NCBI GenBank assembly: GCA_049522195.1
Contig: JBEKOB010000078.1
Coordinates: forward strand, 1-18,596
Length of the DNA stretch: 18,596 nt
Reading direction: 5' to 3'
Source of the DNA: UBA9647 sp049522195
GTDB lineage: Bacteria; Bacteroidota; Ignavibacteria; UBA10030
Position numbers and translations under genes: made by a program. The number at the start of each line of letters is the position of its first letter. The first letter of the stretch is position 1. Under the pieces are notes generated by a model. The model was not told the origin of the DNA and did not search any database. It was given only the letters and a program-made list of their open reading frames with translations. Shown here in pieces: positions 16,301 through 18,596 of the stretch.

Positions 16301-18596
16301 TCGATGTTGCTGCCTAAGGTAAACTGGCTGCCGTTGAGGACCAGAGGGCCCGCGATTTTCTGCTCTGCCGCCGACGCGCCCATGGACAGCTGGACTGTAC
16401 TTCCAGGAAGGCACGTAAACGTTCCAAGGAAGCCGCGAACCGCAGAGATGGTGCATAACGAAACTGAGCGAATGGCAATATTCCCAATTAACGCAGCCTC
16501 GCCGGGAATAGCACTACCCGTCAACGATGCACGTTCTCCACTGATGACGATGGCATCGGCCGGATCAGCAGTTGTCAGGATGCCCCGAACCCGATGCGAT
16601 GCAGCGGCACCAGTTAACTCGATCGACCCCCCCCGGCCCCCACCTTCAAGCCGTACCGCCGCAGTCGGACCTACCTCAAGCGATCCGCCATAGACGAAAA
16701 CCCCTCGCGGAAACTGAAGGAATCGTGGATTGCCGGTCAAAAGACTTCCGTCGTTGTCGTCAGCATCCCCATTCACGTCAATCTGGAGGGTGTCAACATT
16801 CGGAAGATCGCTCACGAGCTCAAGAGCCAACGTGAGGTCACTTTGAAGAGCTCCTGTCAACTGCAGCGTGAAATGTGAACCCGTAGGATTAAAGGAGCCA
16901 GCCGATCGCGTTATTCCCTTCGACCTCACAACGTCGATTGTTAATTTCGATTGGAGAGTTGCAGGTGAAAAAGCCACGGCTGAAGCAAGGTCCAGTGCTC
17001 CAGAGATCAAGGTGAGCGATCCGCCCCAGGTCACATTCTCGGTCGCCTTCAAAGCACAAACATTGCCACTCCCGATATCTATCGTGAAGGAGGAGAACCT
17101 TGCTCCATCTCCGGCACGGATTTCAGAACCGCTGAGAGCTGCACCTCCGGCCACAGAATTCGCACCCCCCAGGACGATCCCCAACCCTGTTGCGTCAAAC
17201 GACCCATTGTTTGTGAATATCCCCGATCCACCGTTCAGAACTACTGTGGAGGACCCAAGGTCAAATCTTGAACCGAGGTCAATCGTCAAATTGGCTAAGA
17301 CTCTGATAGGTTGCAGACATCGTACAACGCCTCCCGAATTCTGAATCTCAAGCGACGCGAGTTGAAGTCCGGCACCCGGATTGACAGTTTGCTGTGTTGT
17401 TCCCGCGAAAATCACGTTCGACGACGTTCCAGCAGTAAACGATCCACCAGTTCGCGTAAAATCACCCAGAATTCGGAGGACGCCCCCCTGACTTCCCCCA
17501 AGGACTATGGATCCGCCTGATTGGCGAAATGAAGAAACGAGCATTGAAATTCCAGGGTGATCATCTAACGTCAATGAACCATCCGTCACCTGAACACCAC
17601 CAGCAATGTTCACAGACGACTGGAACGTACTCACCCCGGAGGTCACAGTTAGTGCTGCCATACTTGCTGTGCCCGAGACATTCAGTGAGCCACCATTGAC
17701 CCCGACATTTCCCGCAATGGTCAAAGTCGACTGGAACGTACTCACCCCAGAGGTCACAGTTAGTGCTGCCATACTTGCAGTGCCCGAGATATTCAGTGAG
17801 CCACCATTGACCCCGACATTTCCCGCAATGGTCAAAGTCGACTGAAACGTACACGTTCCCGAGTTCACATCGAGAGCTGCCATAGCAGCGGCACCCATGA
17901 TCGTCACAGAACCGCCGTCCACCTCAACGTTTCTGGCAATGCTCACAGATGACTGTAGCAAACAATTCCCAGACTTCATCACCAGCGCATCCAGAGTCAC
18001 GTCACCTGAGAAATTGGTTGAACCCTGTGATGCTTGCTGGATGGTCACCTGTGGCAGGACTCCACTGTCGAAGGATACAGCCCCGTCGGCGGTGACAAGG
18101 ATGTTAGCATTGGTGCCCTTGACAATGCTTCCACCGACCAGATGGTTAACGTTGCCGGCAAGCGTGAGAGCATTGGAGCCCAGGTTCAGCACCCCCCCCC
18201 GAGTGTTGACCAAAGCCCCGGTTGACGTACCGACTTCCCCGAGTCTTGTCGCCCCGGTGAGGTTGACAATGCCATTCGACGGGGCAGCAAGGCCGTTCAC
18301 AAGCCCTGAACGAAGGTCGCCCGAGATTTCCATCGTCCCATTTCCGGCATTGATCGCCGCGACAGAAAACTGCTGTTTGCCGATCAGATTCCCAGCAATC
18401 CGCGGGGACACCTGGACAGGGGCGTTGAACCTGAGGAGTCCAGATCCATTGTTCTGAACGGAGACCTGGACGGTGGCGGCTTCAGAATTCGTTGATGCAG
18501 CATGTGATAGAAGAATGCCCGAGCCGAACACGATCGACCCATTTCCTGCGTTCCAGACAATTGAAGTCGTCTGCGACGCTGGAAATGTTGCGTCAT
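13366..18596 (-). CDS. Giant repeat-rich T9SS surface protein (5' end outside the window)
   Basis: The frame is open from the stop at 13366-13368 to the right edge (1742 visible residues). The codons between 18594 and an internal GTG at 18531 are also coding-like, so the true start lies outside. Most of it is short Gly/Ser/Thr/Asn/Val-rich beta-strand units (patterns such as GGSLNxSGTAS, LNLGSNALTL), as expected for a beta-helical, adhesin-like passenger. Near-identical 37-residue repeats fill about 223-333. A PRPLILTFTSAYP-like segment, the IGSYTPYYWRMTSSPGSFG region and an Ig-like module (about 1549-1640) precede the C-terminal T9SS sorting domain (about 1643-1742: NYPNPFNPGTSI, VYDILGREVAVLV, PSGTYLCRL, ending LLLAK). 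It is probably a surface adhesin or matrix protein; the ligand is unknown. Confidence 0.88.
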   Translation of the reverse strand, partial: DATFPASQTTSIVWNAGNGSIVFGSGILLSHAASTNSEAATVQVSVQNNGSGLLRFNAPVQVSPRIAGNLIGKQQFSVAAINAGNGTMEISGDLRSGLVNGLAAPSNGIVNLTGATRLGEVGTSTGALVNTRGGVLNLGSNALTLAGNVNHLVGGSIVKGTNANILVTADGAVSFDSGVLPQVTIQQASQGSTNFSGDVTLDALVMKSGNCLLQSSVSIARNVEVDGGSVTIMGAAAMAALDVNSGTCTFQSTLTIAGNVGVNGGSLNISGTASMAALTVTSGVSTFQSTLTIAGNVGVNGGSLNVSGTASMAALTVTSGVSTFQSSVNIAGGVQVTDGSLTLDDHPGISMLVSSFRQSGGSIVLGGSQGGVLRILGDFTRTGGSFTAGTSSNVIFAGTTQQTVNPGAGLQLASLEIQNSGGVVRCLQPIRVLANLTIDLGSRFDLGSSTVVLNGGSGIFTNNGSFDATGLGIVLGGANSVAGGAALSGSEIRAGDGARFSSFTIDIGSGNVCALKATENVTWGGSLTLISGALDLASAVAFSPATLQSKLTIDVVRSKGITRSAGSFNPTGSHFTLQLTGALQSDLTLALELVSDLPNVDTLQIDVNGDADDNDGSLLTGNPRFLQFPRGVFVYGGSLEVGPTAAVRLEGGGRGGSIELTGAAASHRVRGILTTADPADAIVISGERASLTGSAIPGEAALIGNIAIRSVSLCTISAVRGFLGTFTCLPGSTVQLSMGASAAEQKIAGPLVLNGSQFTLGSNIEVQGGVAFNKGNLNFGIYNLQVTTSGDFLQSAAAAGYTAAGGSLIMNRPDARLRIGSSDQLGIPNLQILARTQLDTVGRVTKTLTVGSKDSNGIPTLVLGQVGNDLIFTGSTITLQSNGTRNREAIRSDGTSNGTPGGRLFIIGTSVTLIMNNDFSIEELVYNPPAIDGTLSLLSVDQTPHVLTISDILTHAGGQIGLGFNHLALTGTGLTAGVSAYNRSDGTIGASTGEFRFIGGNGPQMFFSGIGFSVPNLSISNPQGVRKSPGSAPMIITEKLDLSDGVFSFDAGTVIIENNATVIRRKTSAQLSNPPSYRSFASLWYLVDSTIGNIRTGTELPPSPTIINVLRINNSNLSLDSSSVAVTGDLVVKDAIILDGGKLDLGSSTATLMDGGLVEVNGGRIKDAVGGQGKLVVSNYNLVYSKSTVITPTSQEFQNGPQISVARLSILGNGTQSPTVVRLDVNRTVQKLLINSINGGIEFGAPGSFVARNLTIKDSADILQGGFSSTTGSSSIISFAGTLPQVFGVPDSGLALQGGASAIHLQLNNQGGVQLQRGDLSFGSGSILFFVSGVLDAGTRSVVLSHTATSQGFDRQGVTGSSVSHIVGRIRQTVTGGAGDPNIYPNGRYEFPTGSVNKYRPLILTFTSAYPARNPGIIEIAHVDASPAGTNGLPLDGGLGVRIGSYTPYYWRMTSSPGSFGSDQRFDLELSTEASGLRISKATDARMILRADGPPATSAWNLLGLGSMYGLNNLSVTPKGDTVLTVHVQGANYILDGTNLLAIGTPSDRKPYLVFRLPATISQVPYNIPTTFKVSIADPDNKPLSVEWKVNGVSMKNGVDTAFTYTFAGSNVTQSVRAVFRNSDGVADSTEWNFVIVNVEKDDSDLPTMFLLHQNYPNPFNPGTSINYELPENSFVSLKVYDILGREVAVLVEGLRSRGSYTARWDATGMPSGTYLCRLTANAPGVSGSQQFVATRRLLLAK
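17596..17928 (-). repeat. Tandem 111-bp (37-residue) repeats inside the giant surface gene
   Basis: Three consecutive in-frame 37-residue units lie at 17818-17928, 17707-17817 and 17596-17706, with degenerate neighbours on both sides. The nucleotide comparison of 17618-17728 with 17729-17839 shows 108 of 111 identical bases (differences at the positions C/T, T/A and G/A), of which only one changes an amino acid (Val/Ile). The outer unit is more divergent. This is coding repetition, probably one coil set of a beta-helix, not a CRISPR array. Confidence 0.92.

Noticed and set aside
15143..17344. Long plus-strand frames opposite the giant gene (for example 15143-15655 and 16868-17344)
   Set aside because: They are antisense shadows produced by the repetitive, stop-poor composition of the minus-strand T9SS gene.
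17596..17928. Possible CRISPR array because of regular repeats
   Set aside because: The period is 111 bp with no unique spacers, the repeats are in frame within a large gene, and no cas gene is present.

Overview
The window looks like chromosomal DNA from a member of the Bacteroidota/FCB group. Ignavibacteria or a related lineage is the most likely host, although no rRNA or marker tree is available here. The evidence is two exported proteins ending in a type IX secretion (T9SS) sorting domain with the NYPNPFNP signature, a SecA N-terminus with the longer Bacteroidota-like form, and exported proteins whose predicted mature N-terminus is Gln. Several genes have classical TTGAnT-N17-TATAnT promoters, unlike the divergent promoters of Bacteroides/Flavobacterium, which favours an early-branching lineage. 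No mobile genes, tRNA, rRNA or CRISPR array were seen.

Layout. 1-413 (-) is the 5' part of secA with its promoter. 414-787 is a gene-free region dominated by a roughly 148-bp imperfect palindrome. 788-5794 (+) is a tightly packed run: a lipoprotein PBP4-type D,D-carboxypeptidase, an M28/glutaminyl-cyclase-like zinc enzyme, an unrecognised four-helix membrane protein, PrmA and a short Ppx/GppA phosphatase. Most neighbours overlap or nearly touch. 5795-6236 is a second gene-free region holding another foldback structure. 6237-7400 (-) is an IscS/NifS-type cysteine desulfurase with a promoter that implies a nearly leaderless mRNA. 7498-9168 (-) is an overlapping ECF sigma factor / zinc-finger anti-sigma / Spy-CpxP-like periplasmic protein operon ending at a hairpin terminator. 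9305-10582 (-) is a GAF-PP2C (RsbU-type) phosphatase with its own promoter. 10764 to the right edge (-) is a cell-surface cluster: a giant repeat-rich T9SS protein whose start lies outside the window, a stand-alone cohesin-like protein, and a cohesin + four Ig-like + T9SS protein, closed by a strong terminator.

How the parts fit. The theme is envelope biogenesis and surface display. SecA exports proteins across the inner membrane. Signal peptidase would leave N-terminal Gln on the exported proteins here, which the glutaminyl-cyclase-like enzyme could cap. T9SS would then carry the large repeat proteins to the surface. PBP4 trims peptidoglycan, and the ECF/anti-sigma/Spy-like operon looks like an envelope-stress circuit. 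The most notable observations are the co-occurrence of the Q-rule with a cyclase, the two long palindromic intergenic elements, the leaderless nifS-type gene, the cohesin-T9SS pair, and the recent 111-bp duplication plus long G tracts in the giant surface gene.
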